Source of the DNA: Draconibacterium aestuarii
GTDB lineage: Bacteria; Bacteroidota; Bacteroidia; Bacteroidales; Prolixibacteraceae
Assembly (NCBI GenBank): GCA_026671195.1
Contig: JAPOHD010000063.1
Span: 1 to 64,000, forward strand
Direction of reading: 5' to 3'
DNA length: 64,000 nt
Shown in pieces: positions 17,122 to 26,452 of the stretch. How positions within the stretch are numbered: the first letter of the stretch is position 1; each line of letters opens with the position of its first letter. The translations under genes and the position numbers were made by a program. The notes under the pieces were generated by a model that had not been told where the DNA came from, searched no databases, and saw only the letters and a list, made by a program, of their open reading frames with translations.

Positions 17122-18681
17122 TTATTTTAACTCAAGTGTAGTAATACCAGAATAGTCAACGCCCCGGATGGCCTCAAAAGCTTTAATCATTTCGTTTAAC
17201 TTGTCAGGATTTTCTTTAGCCACATTTTTTTGCTGACCGATATCTTCTTTTAGATTGTACAATTGCCACTCGGTATCATTTCCCAATTCAATATTTACTT
17301 GCGTATTTACCTTCGCACCTTTGTAGGGAGGAATACAAGCCCAATTGCCTTTACGAAACGCCGTGCGGCTGGTAGCTTCCAACACCAGCGATTCACGGCC
17401 CTGGTTACTTTTTCCCAAAAGAACATCCAGCATTTCCTCGCTGTCCTGCGTGCCTTTATTGCTTCCTACCAATTCGGCCAATGACGCTAAAATATCAATC
17501 TGGCAAATTAAAGCATCCGATACAGTTGGTTCTATCTTATTTTTCCAGTAGGCCATAAATGGCACACGCGTACCGGCTTCAAACAAACTATACTTACCTC
17601 CCCTCAAATCACCGGCTGGTTTATGATCACCCAGCAATTCAACTGCATCGTCGTAATACCCATCGTTTAAAACCGGTCCATTGTCGCTCGAAAATATAAT
17701 CAGCGTATTATCCAGCACACCTTCTTCTTCAAGTGTTTTCATAAACTCGCCCAAACACCAGTCGGCTTCAACAATGGCATCGCCACGGGCTCCCATTCCC
17801 GATTTGCCCACAAAACGCGGATGGGGTGTTCGTGGAACATGCGGTTGCTGCATGGTATACACCAAAAAGAAAGGTTCCTCTTTGTGTGCTTTTACATAGG
17901 ATTGTGCTTTTGCCAGGAAATGATCGGCCATGTCAATATCCGACCATTTGGCGCTCTCACCACCTTTCATAAAACCAATACGCGGAATACCATTCACAAT
18001 TGTATTGTTGTGTCCATGATGCCACATAACATAGGTACATAATTCCGGATTGTCTTTCCCGGTGGGTTGTCCCTCAAAATTGTGCTCGTAACTAACTTCA
18101 ATCGGATCATTCGGATCGAGATTATCGACATAACCATTATCGATATAAACCGTTGGAACACGGTCTTGGGTAGCGGCCAGAATATAGGCATAATCAAAAC
18201 CAACTTCGTTTGGTCCGGGAGCAACGTGTTTGTTCCAATCCACATTTCCGGTTCCCAGTCCCAGATGCCATTTCCCCACAATTCCGGTGGCATAACCTTG
18301 TTCTTTGAATACTTTCGGAATGGTTAATTGTTCGGTTCCAATAATTAAAGGAGCAGTTCCCGGAAGTATTTTAGCGTCTTTTTCGCGCCACGGATAAACG
18401 CCGGTTAACAATCCATACCTACTTGGCGTACAGGTTGACGAAGTGGCATAACCATTTGTAAAACGTACTCCCCCTTCGGCCAGTTTGTCGAAATTTGGCG
18501 TTTTTAACTTAGTGGCTCCGTATGCTCCAACATCACCATATCCAAGGTCATCTAAATAAACAATTACAACATTGGGTTTAGACGACTGACCTTGTTGCGT
18601 TTCACCCCGCTTACTCTTACATCCTATAAATAAACTAAAACTTAAAATTAGCGATACAAAAATTACATATCTCCTTTTCAT
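17122..18681 (-). CDS. Sulfatase (arylsulfatase family S1), lipoprotein
   Basis: Encodes 519 residues. A signal peptide ends in a lipobox with Cys21. The alkaline-phosphatase-superfamily core begins PNVVIVYLDDLGYGD (metal-binding Asp pair, about 36-50). The formylglycine signature C84-T-P-S-R88 plus LLTGVYP is canonical, so the active site is made by a formylglycine-generating enzyme encoded elsewhere. The second signature region is IVGKWHLGLG. It should remove sulfate esters from glycans or similar substrates in the periplasm or at the cell surface. A divergent esterase gene 267 bp away may act on the same decorated glycan. The exact substrate class is not determined. Confidence 0.93.
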   Translation of the reverse strand: MKRRYVIFVSLILSFSLFIGCKSKRGETQQGQSSKPNVVIVYLDDLGYGDVGAYGATKLKTPNFDKLAEGGVRFTNGYATSSTCTPSRYGLLTGVYPWREKDAKILPGTAPLIIGTEQLTIPKVFKEQGYATGIVGKWHLGLGTGNVDWNKHVAPGPNEVGFDYAYILAATQDRVPTVYIDNGYVDNLDPNDPIEVSYEHNFEGQPTGKDNPELCTYVMWHHGHNNTIVNGIPRIGFMKGGESAKWSDIDMADHFLAKAQSYVKAHKEEPFFLVYTMQQPHVPRTPHPRFVGKSGMGARGDAIVEADWCLGEFMKTLEEEGVLDNTLIIFSSDNGPVLNDGYYDDAVELLGDHKPAGDLRGGKYSLFEAGTRVPFMAYWKNKIEPTVSDALICQIDILASLAELVGSNKGTQDSEEMLDVLLGKSNQGRESLVLEATSRTAFRKGNWACIPPYKGAKVNTQVNIELGNDTEWQLYNLKEDIGQQKNVAKENPDKLNEMIKAFEAIRGVDYSGITTLELK

Positions 18682-18912
18682 AATTACTTTGGATTAATTC
18701 TGATTTTATTTTGAAAGTCAATATTAAAACATTTTTACAAGATAGATAGGGTAAATTCGTTCAAAACAAGGGGTATATTTTATTCAAACTACAAACTACT
18801 TACATAAATACAAGTTATAAACACTCAATGAAACAAAACAGTTACGGTTATACGTCTTCCTTAAACCCGTATTATAAATCAAATCATAACTCACACAGTC
18901 TTCATTTTTTGA

Positions 18913-18920
18913 TACATTTG
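18913..18920 (+). promoter_or_regulatory. -7 box (TACATTTG) of the esterase gene
   Basis: A perfect TAnnTTTG 28 nt before the ATG at 18949. No convincing -33 TTTG at the expected distance. Confidence 0.4.
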
Positions 18921-18948
18921 TTTAATTAATTTTTAAAACAACTAAATC

Positions 18949-20361
18949 ATGACAAGAACATTTTTGCTGTTTATTGCTACATTTTTGATATTCTCGTCGC
19001 TGAGTTCTCAGGCTGAAATTAACTTACCAAACCTATTTGGAAACGGAATGGTTTTGCAACAAAACACGAATGCTGCAATTTGGGGTACTGCTAATACGAA
19101 CAGCACGGTAGAAATCACAACTTCGTGGAATAATGCAAGCTATACCACCGAAGCCGATGCAAGTGGAAAATGGAAAACAAATGTGGCCACACCCAAAGCC
19201 GGAGGTCCATTTACTATTACCATTTCGGATGGAAAGGCCATGAAGCTGGAAAACGTTTTAATTGGCGAAGTTTGGGTGTGCTCGGGACAGTCGAACATGC
19301 AAATGCCAATGAAAGGTTACTTTAATCAACCTATTCTGGAATCAAATAAAATAATTGCCACTTCAACAAATAAAAGCATCAGGCTAATTACCATAGAACG
19401 CGATAAAAGTTTATCGCCTAAAAGTGATTTTTCGGGCGAATGGCTCGAATGTAATCCCGGGAATCTGCTCGATTTTAGTGCTACCGCTTATTTCTTCGGG
19501 AAAATGATTCAGGAAACGCTGGATGTACCGGTTGGATTAATTTGCTCGGCCTGGGGAGGCACCCGGATTGAACCCTGGATTAGCGAAAATGGCTTTAAGA
19601 AATTCGATTGGGTAAATCTTCCCGATAAAAATTCGACCGACGAATTTAACCAGCAAACCCCCACCGTACTTTTTAATGCAATGATTTCGCCCATGGTTGG
19701 TTTTGCAATTCGAGGCGGATTGTGGTATCAGGGAGAATCGAACCGAAATGAACCCGCCGAATACGAAAAAATAATGCCGGGTTTAATCGAAAACTGGCGA
19801 GCAGAATGGGGAATTGGCGACTTCCCGTTTTATTATTGTCAGATTGCACCTTTTGAATACGGGAACGGAACAAATTCGGCTTTTTTACGTGAAGCGCAGC
19901 TAAATGCTTCCACTGCAGTTCCCAATATCGGGATGGCCGGTTTAATGGACGCAGGCGAAAAACATTGTATTCACCCGGCCAATAAACAAGCTGCCGGCGA
20001 ACGTCTTGCCTACCTGGCTCTTGCTCAAACCTATGGATTAAAAGGCTTTGCCTACTCGGGCCCCGTTTTAAAAGAAATGACAACGGAAGGAAGCACGGCC
20101 AAACTTACCTTCGATTTTGCACCCAATGGGTTAACCACTTTCGGAAAAGATTTGATAAACTTTACCATTGCCGGCGAGAACAAACAGTTTTATCCGGCAC
20201 AGGCCACCATAACCAGGCAAGGAATATCTGTTTCGTCGCCCCTGGTAGAAAAACCGGTGGCAGTGCGTTATGCATTCGAAAATTTTGTGGTTGGCGAGTT
20301 ATTTAATATCGAAGGATTGCCAGCATCGTCGTTTCGTACCGATGATTGGGAGATAAAGTAG
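18949..20361 (+). CDS. Sialate O-acetylesterase-type carbohydrate esterase
   Basis: Encodes 470 residues with a signal peptide (about 1-21). A beta-sandwich N-terminal region precedes an SGNH-hydrolase core: VCSGQSNMQMPM carries Ser115 of block I, GGLWYQGESN is the conserved Asn/Glu block, and KHCIHPANKQ carries the catalytic His. This family removes O-acetyl groups from sialic acids or, in related families, from plant polysaccharides. The sialic-acid substrate is not certain because no other sialic-acid catabolism gene is in the window. Divergent from a sulfatase gene, followed by a strong terminator. Both enzymes would strip substituents before glycosidases act. Confidence 0.88.
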   Translation: MTRTFLLFIATFLIFSSLSSQAEINLPNLFGNGMVLQQNTNAAIWGTANTNSTVEITTSWNNASYTTEADASGKWKTNVATPKAGGPFTITISDGKAMKLENVLIGEVWVCSGQSNMQMPMKGYFNQPILESNKIIATSTNKSIRLITIERDKSLSPKSDFSGEWLECNPGNLLDFSATAYFFGKMIQETLDVPVGLICSAWGGTRIEPWISENGFKKFDWVNLPDKNSTDEFNQQTPTVLFNAMISPMVGFAIRGGLWYQGESNRNEPAEYEKIMPGLIENWRAEWGIGDFPFYYCQIAPFEYGNGTNSAFLREAQLNASTAVPNIGMAGLMDAGEKHCIHPANKQAAGERLAYLALAQTYGLKGFAYSGPVLKEMTTEGSTAKLTFDFAPNGLTTFGKDLINFTIAGENKQFYPAQATITRQGISVSSPLVEKPVAVRYAFENFVVGELFNIEGLPASSFRTDDWEIK

Positions 20362-20394
20362 ACAGTGGTCAGTGGTTAGTTTTTGGCTGAAAGC

Positions 20395-20445
20395 AAAAGA
20401 TGCCATCCGTAGGTTTTACCTTAAAACGGATGGCATCTTTTTTTA
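20395..20445 (+). terminator. Strong intrinsic terminator after the esterase gene
   Basis: AGATGCCATCCGT pairs over about 14 bp with ACGGATGGCATCT (right arm 20426-20439) around a 15-nt loop, then seven T. It starts 34 nt after the esterase stop codon. Confidence 0.88.
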
Positions 20446-20533
20446 TAACGATACCGTAGTGTCCGAGTAACATTTGAAAGATTCCTCCCCGTCAACTGAC
20501 GGATTCGGAATAACAGGCTTTAGGAAGCGTTCG

Positions 20534-20586
20534 TTTCAGTGCGGGGGTATTTTGGCGGCTAGCCACCAAAACACCCAGTACTGAAA
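20534..20586. repeat. Long interrupted palindrome in the esterase-aquaporin gap
   Basis: A near-perfect palindrome centred on GGCTAGCC, flanked by TTTTGG/CCAAAA, GGG/CCC and TTTCAGT/ACTGAAA arms, about 53 bp in all with a few mismatches. It is GC-rich compared with its surroundings and lies between two converging genes. The rest of 20446-20736 has no ORF. Confidence 0.6.
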
Positions 20587-20736
20587 ACTATCGTACTATT
20601 TCGTTGTCATTCTGAGTGGTCAGCCATTTTTTTGAAAGAGCATAATGAGGAAATAACGGAAATGCTGAAACAGAAACCTGTCATTCGCAGACTTGCGCCA
20701 GAGAGGTGACAATAATATTGACACTACTGATATATT

Positions 20737-21426
20737 TTATTCCTCTTCAGGAGACAGGTATTTGTAAACCACACCGGCCAAAACAGCACCAATAATCGGA
20801 GCTACCCAAAACAGCCACAATTGGCCCATCAGTTCGGTATTTCCGGTAAAAATTGCCTGGCTTGTGCTTCGTGCAGGATTTACCGAAGTATTGGTAACCG
20901 GAATACTGATTAGATGAATCAAGGTTAAAGAAAGACCAATGGCCACTCCTGCCAAATATTTTGGAGCTTTCGAGTGTGTTGCTCCCAAAATAACCATCAA
21001 AAAGAAAAAAGTAAGTACCACCTCAATCACAAGGGCAGCCACCATTCCAAAACCGTTTGGCGAGTAGGCTCCGTAACCGTTCGATGCAAATGTTCCGATA
21101 TCAGCTCCGGGTTTTCCGGTGGCCACAATATAAAGCACAGCAGCCCCTGCAATAGCTCCGAGTACCTGCGCAATTATATACGAAACCAGTTCCTTGCCAT
21201 TAAACCGACCACCAACCCATAAACCTATCGAAACGGCAGGATTTAAGTGGCAACCTGAAATATGCCCGATTGCATACACCATGGTAAGCACCGTTAAACC
21301 AAAGGCCAGTGAAACTCCCAGGAATCCGATTCCCAACTCAGGGTATCCGGCAGCCAAAACGGCGCTGCCACAACCCCCCAGAACCAACCACATGGTTCCA
21401 AAAAATTCAGCAATTAGTTTCTTCAT
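20737..21426 (-). CDS. aqpZ: Aquaporin Z family water channel
   Basis: Encodes 229 residues, the normal length. Six transmembrane helices and two half-helices with the signature NPA motifs HLNPAVS (about 60-66) and SVNPARS (about 182-188). The narrow-filter residues fit a water channel: His in the fifth helix region and Arg after the second NPA. It sits in the inner membrane and lets water move fast during osmotic change. The gene stands alone, converging on the esterase gene across a palindromic spacer. Confidence 0.95.
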   Translation of the reverse strand: MKKLIAEFFGTMWLVLGGCGSAVLAAGYPELGIGFLGVSLAFGLTVLTMVYAIGHISGCHLNPAVSIGLWVGGRFNGKELVSYIIAQVLGAIAGAAVLYIVATGKPGADIGTFASNGYGAYSPNGFGMVAALVIEVVLTFFFLMVILGATHSKAPKYLAGVAIGLSLTLIHLISIPVTNTSVNPARSTSQAIFTGNTELMGQLWLFWVAPIIGAVLAGVVYKYLSPEEE

Positions 21427-21669
21427 AATTTAATTTTTGGATTAATATTAAGTACAGCAGATCTTGTTTACAGATGATTTTAATTTTGAAAATGAAAATT
21501 AAGCTTATCTTAGAACAAATGCAACCCTGTTTTCTTCGAAAAGAGATGATACTTCTATTTCAATTAACTTTTATTTATAACCAGTTGAGGAAATTACTTT
21601 GTAGCTTCCGTAAAAAAAGGATATTTTAGCAGCTCCATTTTAAAAACATTAAAAAAGAAGCACGCACGC

Positions 21670-22896
21670 ATGAAAATTTTTAAATTGAAACTTCACTGGC
21701 AAATTCTAATCGCACTTATATTGGCCGTAATCTTTGGATATTATATTCCGCAGGGCGTTGTTTATGTTGAATGGATGGGCGATATTTTTCTGCGCGCGTT
21801 AAAAATGGTAATTATCCCTTTAATCCTGAGTTCGATAATTAGTGGGGTTACCAGCATGGGCGAAGGCAGCAACCTCGGGCGCCTCAGTGTTAAAACTCTG
21901 GTGTATTACCTGGCTACCAGCACCATGGCTATTGTAACCGGATTAACAGTGGTAAACCTTGTAAAACCAGGAGTTGGCATTGAAATGGGATTTACCGAAT
22001 CGGTTGAAGGACTGACCGAAAATGCCGGTTCGATGAAGGATATTTTATACCGTTTGGTGCCCGATAATATTGTTGATGCCATGGCACAGGGAACCATTTT
22101 ATCGGTAATATTTTTTGCCATTATTTTTGGTTATTTTATTACACAAGTTGAAACCAAATACAAAGATTCGTTAACCACCTTCTTTGACGCGATTTTTGAG
22201 GTAATGATGAAGATCACTCTCTTCATTATTAAATTTACGCCTCTGGGGATTTTTGGAATTGTAGCCAATGAAGTGGCACATAATGCCGACCAATTGGGAA
22301 GCATAGCCGGAAGTCTTGCCATTTACAGCCTTTGTGTAGTAGTTGGTTTACTTATTCATGCTTTTATTCTTCTGCCTTTGGTGGTGCGTTTTATTGGGAA
22401 AGCCAAACCTTACACCCATTTTTCAAATATGGCAACTCCACTTTTAACGGCCTTTTCAACCTCATCGTCGAGTGCCACCTTGCCACTTACCATGGAAGCA
22501 CTGGAACACAAAAGTGGAGTATCGAACAAAATTACAAGTTTCACCTTACCACTTGGAGCAACCATAAATATGGACGGAACAGCACTTTACGAATGTGTGG
22601 CAGCCATGTTTATTGCACAGGCTTATGGCATTGAATTATCGTTTGCCCAACAAGCGTTGGTGGTGGTAACGGCCTTGCTGGCATCGATTGGTGCCGCCGG
22701 TATTCCAATGGCCGGTTTGGTTATGATTACCGTTGTGCTTACCGCCATAGGATTGCCGTTGGAGGGTATTGGCTTAATTCTGGCTGTCGACCGGATTCTG
22801 GATATGCTTCGTACTGCAGTAAATGTATGGAGCGACAGTTGTGGTGCAGTTACTGTGGCCCGGTCGGAAGGGGAAGAGACTTTGGTGGCATTATAG
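21670..22896 (+). CDS. Dicarboxylate/amino-acid:cation symporter (DAACS)
   Basis: Encodes 408 residues with about eight membrane helices and two re-entrant hairpins. Family hallmarks are the serine-rich hairpin STSSSSATLP (about 277-286), the NMDGTA motif (about 302-307) and the DRILDMLRTAVNVWSD helix 8 near the C-terminus, which binds the amino-acid or carboxylate group. This class (GltP/GltT/DctA) takes up glutamate, aspartate or C4-dicarboxylates with Na+ or H+. The substrate is not certain. An Asp/Glu peptidase (DPP11-like) elsewhere in the window would supply compatible peptides, but a link is inference. Confidence 0.92.
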   Translation: MKIFKLKLHWQILIALILAVIFGYYIPQGVVYVEWMGDIFLRALKMVIIPLILSSIISGVTSMGEGSNLGRLSVKTLVYYLATSTMAIVTGLTVVNLVKPGVGIEMGFTESVEGLTENAGSMKDILYRLVPDNIVDAMAQGTILSVIFFAIIFGYFITQVETKYKDSLTTFFDAIFEVMMKITLFIIKFTPLGIFGIVANEVAHNADQLGSIAGSLAIYSLCVVVGLLIHAFILLPLVVRFIGKAKPYTHFSNMATPLLTAFSTSSSSATLPLTMEALEHKSGVSNKITSFTLPLGATINMDGTALYECVAAMFIAQAYGIELSFAQQALVVVTALLASIGAAGIPMAGLVMITVVLTAIGLPLEGIGLILAVDRILDMLRTAVNVWSDSCGAVTVARSEGEETLVAL

Positions 22897-23318
22897 AAAT
22901 CAGAGTTTACAATTGGTGGGAACAAGCACTGTCGCCCCCACTCGCGTCTGGTTCTAATCGATGCGTCCTGGAAAGAATTGATGTGCTGTTTTATTTCACC
23001 TGTAACCGAAATACAGCTTTCGAATCTGCCCTTGCGAAGTATATAGATTTTGGAAATGTAAAAAGGAATGTTTTGATGAAAGCGAAACTGATTTCAAGGT
23101 GTTTTTCAGCCAACATTGGCTTGTTCAATTTGTTTTCGTTTTGCTGAAGTGCTACCAAAACGATCTGCGAATCTGCAAAACAAAGCTTTTTATCTGCAAA
23201 ATGCACTAGCCATTCTACAACCGTTATGTGGACGAAATTATCGACTTATTGGCAGAAATTCAGGTATTTATTCATATAAAACACGTACAATTGTATATAA
23301 AATGCATTTAACAGAACA
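22897..23318. other. Spacer upstream of the LytS/LytTR operon
   Basis: 422 bp with no supported gene. The motif ATCTGC occurs at 23163, 23171 and 23192, twice followed by AAAA, forming short direct repeats about 130-160 bp before the kinase gene. LytTR regulators bind direct repeats, so this may be an operator. No perfect TAnnTTTG was found. Confidence 0.3.
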
Positions 23319-24350
23319 ATGAAACTTTTTAAGTATCGTTTGCTAAACCATATCCTGTTTTGGATATTTATATTCTCTTTCTATACAGCTCCGCGCGTGG
23401 CAGCTTATGGATTCAAATTTGATGCTTTTCTGAATGTAATTTATATCCCGCTCGACATCGTCACAGTCTATTTTGTAATTGAATTTTTAATTCCGCGTTT
23501 TGTTTTAAAAAACCGGCATCTGCTCATCTTTGTAATTGGAGCAAGTGCGGCCATTGCCTTGAACATTTTTATCTCGCACTTTATAATGTTCAATATTCAG
23601 CCATTACTTGGTATATGGACAAAAAAATCGCCTTTTATTTACGAATTATTCGATTGGTTAACAAGTAGTTTTATGATTGTTGGCACAGCGACAGCCCTAA
23701 AGCTATTTAGTTACTCATACAATATCCAGTTAACAAAATCAGAACTCGAACGAAAAACGGTTCAATCGGAATTGGGAATATTACGTTCGCAGGTAAATCC
23801 GCATTTTCTTTTCAATGTGTTGAACAATATCGATGCACTTATTTTTGAAGACAAGGAAAAGGCATCGAATGCCATCTTCCTGTTGTCGAAAATTATGCGT
23901 TACATGCTGCAGGAATCCACACACGAACAGGTAAAACTGGAGAAGGAAATCAACTATATTCAAGATTACCTTGAACTGGCCAAACTTAGTTTTAGCAATC
24001 AGGAATTTCTTCAGTTTCGGTTTAACGGCTTAGCCAATGCCCACATGGTTCCACCCCTGCTTTTTATTCCTATAATTGAGAATGCGGTAAAACACTGCAA
24101 CAAGCAATCGGAAACACCGGGTATTGAAATCGACTTTAGCATTGATGAGGAGAACATCACGCTTCAAACTTCGAACTATGTGCGACGAAACGATTTTAAA
24201 TTACCGTACAGTGGTACCGGCACCGGATTAAAAAATGTTGAAAAACGGCTTAAACTCCTGTACAACGAAAACTATAAGTTTGAAATAAACAGGAATATGG
24301 ATAAATTTGAAGTATATATTCAGGTTCCACTAAAAGACTACTTTAAATGA
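23319..24350 (+). CDS. LytS-type sensor histidine kinase
   Basis: Encodes 343 residues. Four membrane helices (about 10-130) act as the sensor. A short coiled linker leads to the His_kinase domain with His162 in the LRSQVNPHFLFN motif, then an ATPase domain whose N box (PIIENAVKH) and GTGLKNVEKRL box are clear. It belongs to the YehU/LytS group that pairs with LytTR regulators. The stop codon overlaps the next gene's start by 4 nt (ATGA), showing translational coupling with the regulator. Confidence 0.93.
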   Translation: MKLFKYRLLNHILFWIFIFSFYTAPRVAAYGFKFDAFLNVIYIPLDIVTVYFVIEFLIPRFVLKNRHLLIFVIGASAAIALNIFISHFIMFNIQPLLGIWTKKSPFIYELFDWLTSSFMIVGTATALKLFSYSYNIQLTKSELERKTVQSELGILRSQVNPHFLFNVLNNIDALIFEDKEKASNAIFLLSKIMRYMLQESTHEQVKLEKEINYIQDYLELAKLSFSNQEFLQFRFNGLANAHMVPPLLFIPIIENAVKHCNKQSETPGIEIDFSIDEENITLQTSNYVRRNDFKLPYSGTGTGLKNVEKRLKLLYNENYKFEINRNMDKFEVYIQVPLKDYFK

Positions 24351-25084
24351 AAATGAATTGCATTGCTGTTGACGATGAACTTCTGGCCTTAAAAAAGATT
24401 CAGCGTTTTGCCGAGAAAATTGATTATCTCAATTTACTGGGAACCTTCGACAATGCCCTTTCTACATTTTCATTTTTACGCGAAAACAAGGTCGACTTAA
24501 TTTTCCTTGACATCCAGATGGATGAATTCACGGGGATACAATTGCTCGAAACCATAAAAGATCCGCCATACGTAATTTTAACCACCGCTTTCGATGAATA
24601 TGCATTAAAAGCCTACGAACTCGACGTGGTTGATTACCTTTTAAAACCCATCCCCTTCGAACGATTTATAAAAGCCGTTGAAAAAGTATATGCTCGTTTT
24701 TTAAAAGACAACAGCCCCAATGCACCGGTACAACAAACAAATGGACTCAATCAATCAGGGGCACCCGATTACATGTTTATTAAATCGGGGAATAAAACGG
24801 TAAAAGTGTATTTCAATAAAATTTTATACATTGAAGGGCAGCGCGATTACTTGCAAATACACACCGAAGACAGTAAAATAATGACCTTGCTGAATTTTAA
24901 AAAAATGCAGGAACTGCTCGATCCACATAAATTTGTAAGGGTGCATAAATCGTATATAATCGCTATCGATAAAATAAATTACATCGAAAATAACGCCATA
25001 AAGATAAAGGATAAACTAATTCCGGTAAGCAGTACGTATAAAATTGCCTTTTATAATCTGCTAAACAATAAAAATTTCCTATAA
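24347..25084 (+). CDS. LytTR family response regulator
   Basis: Encodes 245 residues. The receiver domain (about 3-120) has the acidic pair Asp9-Asp10, phospho-acceptor Asp55 in IFLDIQM, Thr79/Thr80 and Lys100 in YLLKPI. A short linker precedes a LytTR DNA-binding domain (about 143-243, with FIKSGNKTVKV, ILYIEGQRDY and FVRVHKSYIIA). It should be phosphorylated by the coupled LytS-type kinase and bind direct repeats. Target genes are unknown; the serine-hydrolase-like gene begins 150 nt downstream and may belong to the same regulon. Confidence 0.95.
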   Translation: MKMNCIAVDDELLALKKIQRFAEKIDYLNLLGTFDNALSTFSFLRENKVDLIFLDIQMDEFTGIQLLETIKDPPYVILTTAFDEYALKAYELDVVDYLLKPIPFERFIKAVEKVYARFLKDNSPNAPVQQTNGLNQSGAPDYMFIKSGNKTVKVYFNKILYIEGQRDYLQIHTEDSKIMTLLNFKKMQELLDPHKFVRVHKSYIIAIDKINYIENNAIKIKDKLIPVSSTYKIAFYNLLNNKNFL

Positions 25085-25152
25085 GGTCTGTAATTCCCAA
25101 CTTTTGCAGTCAAATTCAAGCGCAAAAAGTGGTCTTTTTTTTATCATTTTTT

Positions 25153-25160
25153 TACATTTG
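25153..25160 (+). promoter_or_regulatory. -7 box (TACATTTG) before the serine-hydrolase-like gene
   Basis: A perfect TAnnTTTG 74 nt before ATG 25235, so this gene probably has its own transcript rather than depending on the kinase operon. A -33 TTTG is not evident. Confidence 0.35.
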
Positions 25161-25234
25161 CAACTGCTTTTGAAAAACTGCTACTGTACAGTTTTAACAT
25201 GAAAATTTTATTTGGTAATTAATATTTTAATACA

Positions 25235-26374
25235 ATGAAACACGGAATTCAAATGGTACTATTGTTCTCCGTTTTATTCGGACTTTCTAATTGCAAGAAG
25301 CCGGAGAATGATATACTCTACAACAAAAAGTACATTAAAGAAATTAAAGCGGCACGAAAAGACCTGGGTTACTATTTGGGAAGTAATTTTATACCGGGAG
25401 CATCAATTGCAGTAATGAAGGATGGAGAGCTGATTTATTCAGAAGGAATAGGTTATGCTTCGAAAGACCTGGATGTAAGGGCCAACCGCAGCACAAAATT
25501 CAGAATTGGAAATACCTCCGAGCTTTTTACAAATGTTATTTATCAAAAACTAGTTGAAGAAGGAATATTACACCCCGATTCATCCGTTCAGCACTATTAT
25601 CCCGAATTTCCGGAAAAAGCCTATAAAATAACGGTCAATGATCTGGCACAACAAATTTCGGGTATTCGCGATCCCAATTCGAACGAGACAAATCAGCAGG
25701 GTTTGAATGTTAAACTTGAAAAGGGTCTGGAACAGGTGATAAACGAACCTTTAAAAACACCACCCGGAGTGTACCAAACAACTGGTTTTTTCAATTACAA
25801 CCTTTTGGGAGTTGTCATGAAAAAGGCAACCCAAATGAGTTATTCAAAACTACTTGAAAAATACGTAACTGATACATTGAACCTAAGCAATACAGTTATG
25901 GATAATCCATTTTTGACCATTAAAAACAGAAGCGATTTTTATGACCAGAACTACATTGCCCAGGTGGTAAACGAAACGACAAGAGATCTTCGTTATCGCT
26001 CACCTTCCGATGGGTTGCTATCGAATGCCGAAGACCTGGCAAAGCTGGGAAACACGATTCTAAACTCCGATTATCTTTCGGAAGAAACGAGAGCAAACCT
26101 TTGGCAAGCCATCCCACTTTATAACGATATTCCTTCGCAAGTGGCAAATGCATGGATGCTGCTAATTGATAATGAAGGCAACAAAATTTATGGAAAAGCA
26201 GGTTCTGTATCCGGTGGTAGCTCGTCGCTTGTAATTTACCCCGACGAGAATTTAATAGTTGCTTTTGCCTGCAACCTTACTATGCCAACCGATAAAACAC
26301 CCATATTTAATGTAGCCAAATATTTTTTACCCAACGGATTCGAGAAAGAAACAACAGCGAACGATGAAAAATAG
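25235..26374 (+). CDS. Serine-hydrolase (class C beta-lactamase fold) lipoprotein, catalytically degenerate
   Basis: Encodes 379 residues with a lipobox ending at Cys20. The fold matches the Beta-lactamase/EstB family: GASIAVMKDGELIYSEGIGYA, TKFRIG, and a C-terminal IYPDENLIVAF strand. However, the catalytic SxxK (SISK in the related protein encoded at 40408-41478) reads N93-T-S-E96, the Tyr-x-Asn element reads T183-G-F, and the HGG motif before the last strands reads K-A-G. All three active-site motifs are therefore lost, so this should be a non-enzymatic binding or sensing protein. It follows a LytS/LytTR pair, which suggests, without proof, a role in envelope or beta-lactam-type signalling. 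Confidence 0.85.
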   Translation: MKHGIQMVLLFSVLFGLSNCKKPENDILYNKKYIKEIKAARKDLGYYLGSNFIPGASIAVMKDGELIYSEGIGYASKDLDVRANRSTKFRIGNTSELFTNVIYQKLVEEGILHPDSSVQHYYPEFPEKAYKITVNDLAQQISGIRDPNSNETNQQGLNVKLEKGLEQVINEPLKTPPGVYQTTGFFNYNLLGVVMKKATQMSYSKLLEKYVTDTLNLSNTVMDNPFLTIKNRSDFYDQNYIAQVVNETTRDLRYRSPSDGLLSNAEDLAKLGNTILNSDYLSEETRANLWQAIPLYNDIPSQVANAWMLLIDNEGNKIYGKAGSVSGGSSSLVIYPDENLIVAFACNLTMPTDKTPIFNVAKYFLPNGFEKETTANDEK

Positions 26375-26452
26375 AAATACCTGAATAAACAGGATGCATT
26401 AAACAAGGGTTTCTATAAAAAGTTTTAATTTAGGCTAATAAACAAAACTTTT

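Noticed and set aside
16935-17141. 68-residue ORF between the cupin and sulfatase genes
   Set aside because: It contains the sulfatase terminator hairpin in its middle and runs over the sulfatase 3' end.
22827-23147. 106-residue ORF after the DAACS gene
   Set aside because: Overlaps the end of the symporter in another frame and shows no protein-like pattern; the region is treated as spacer.
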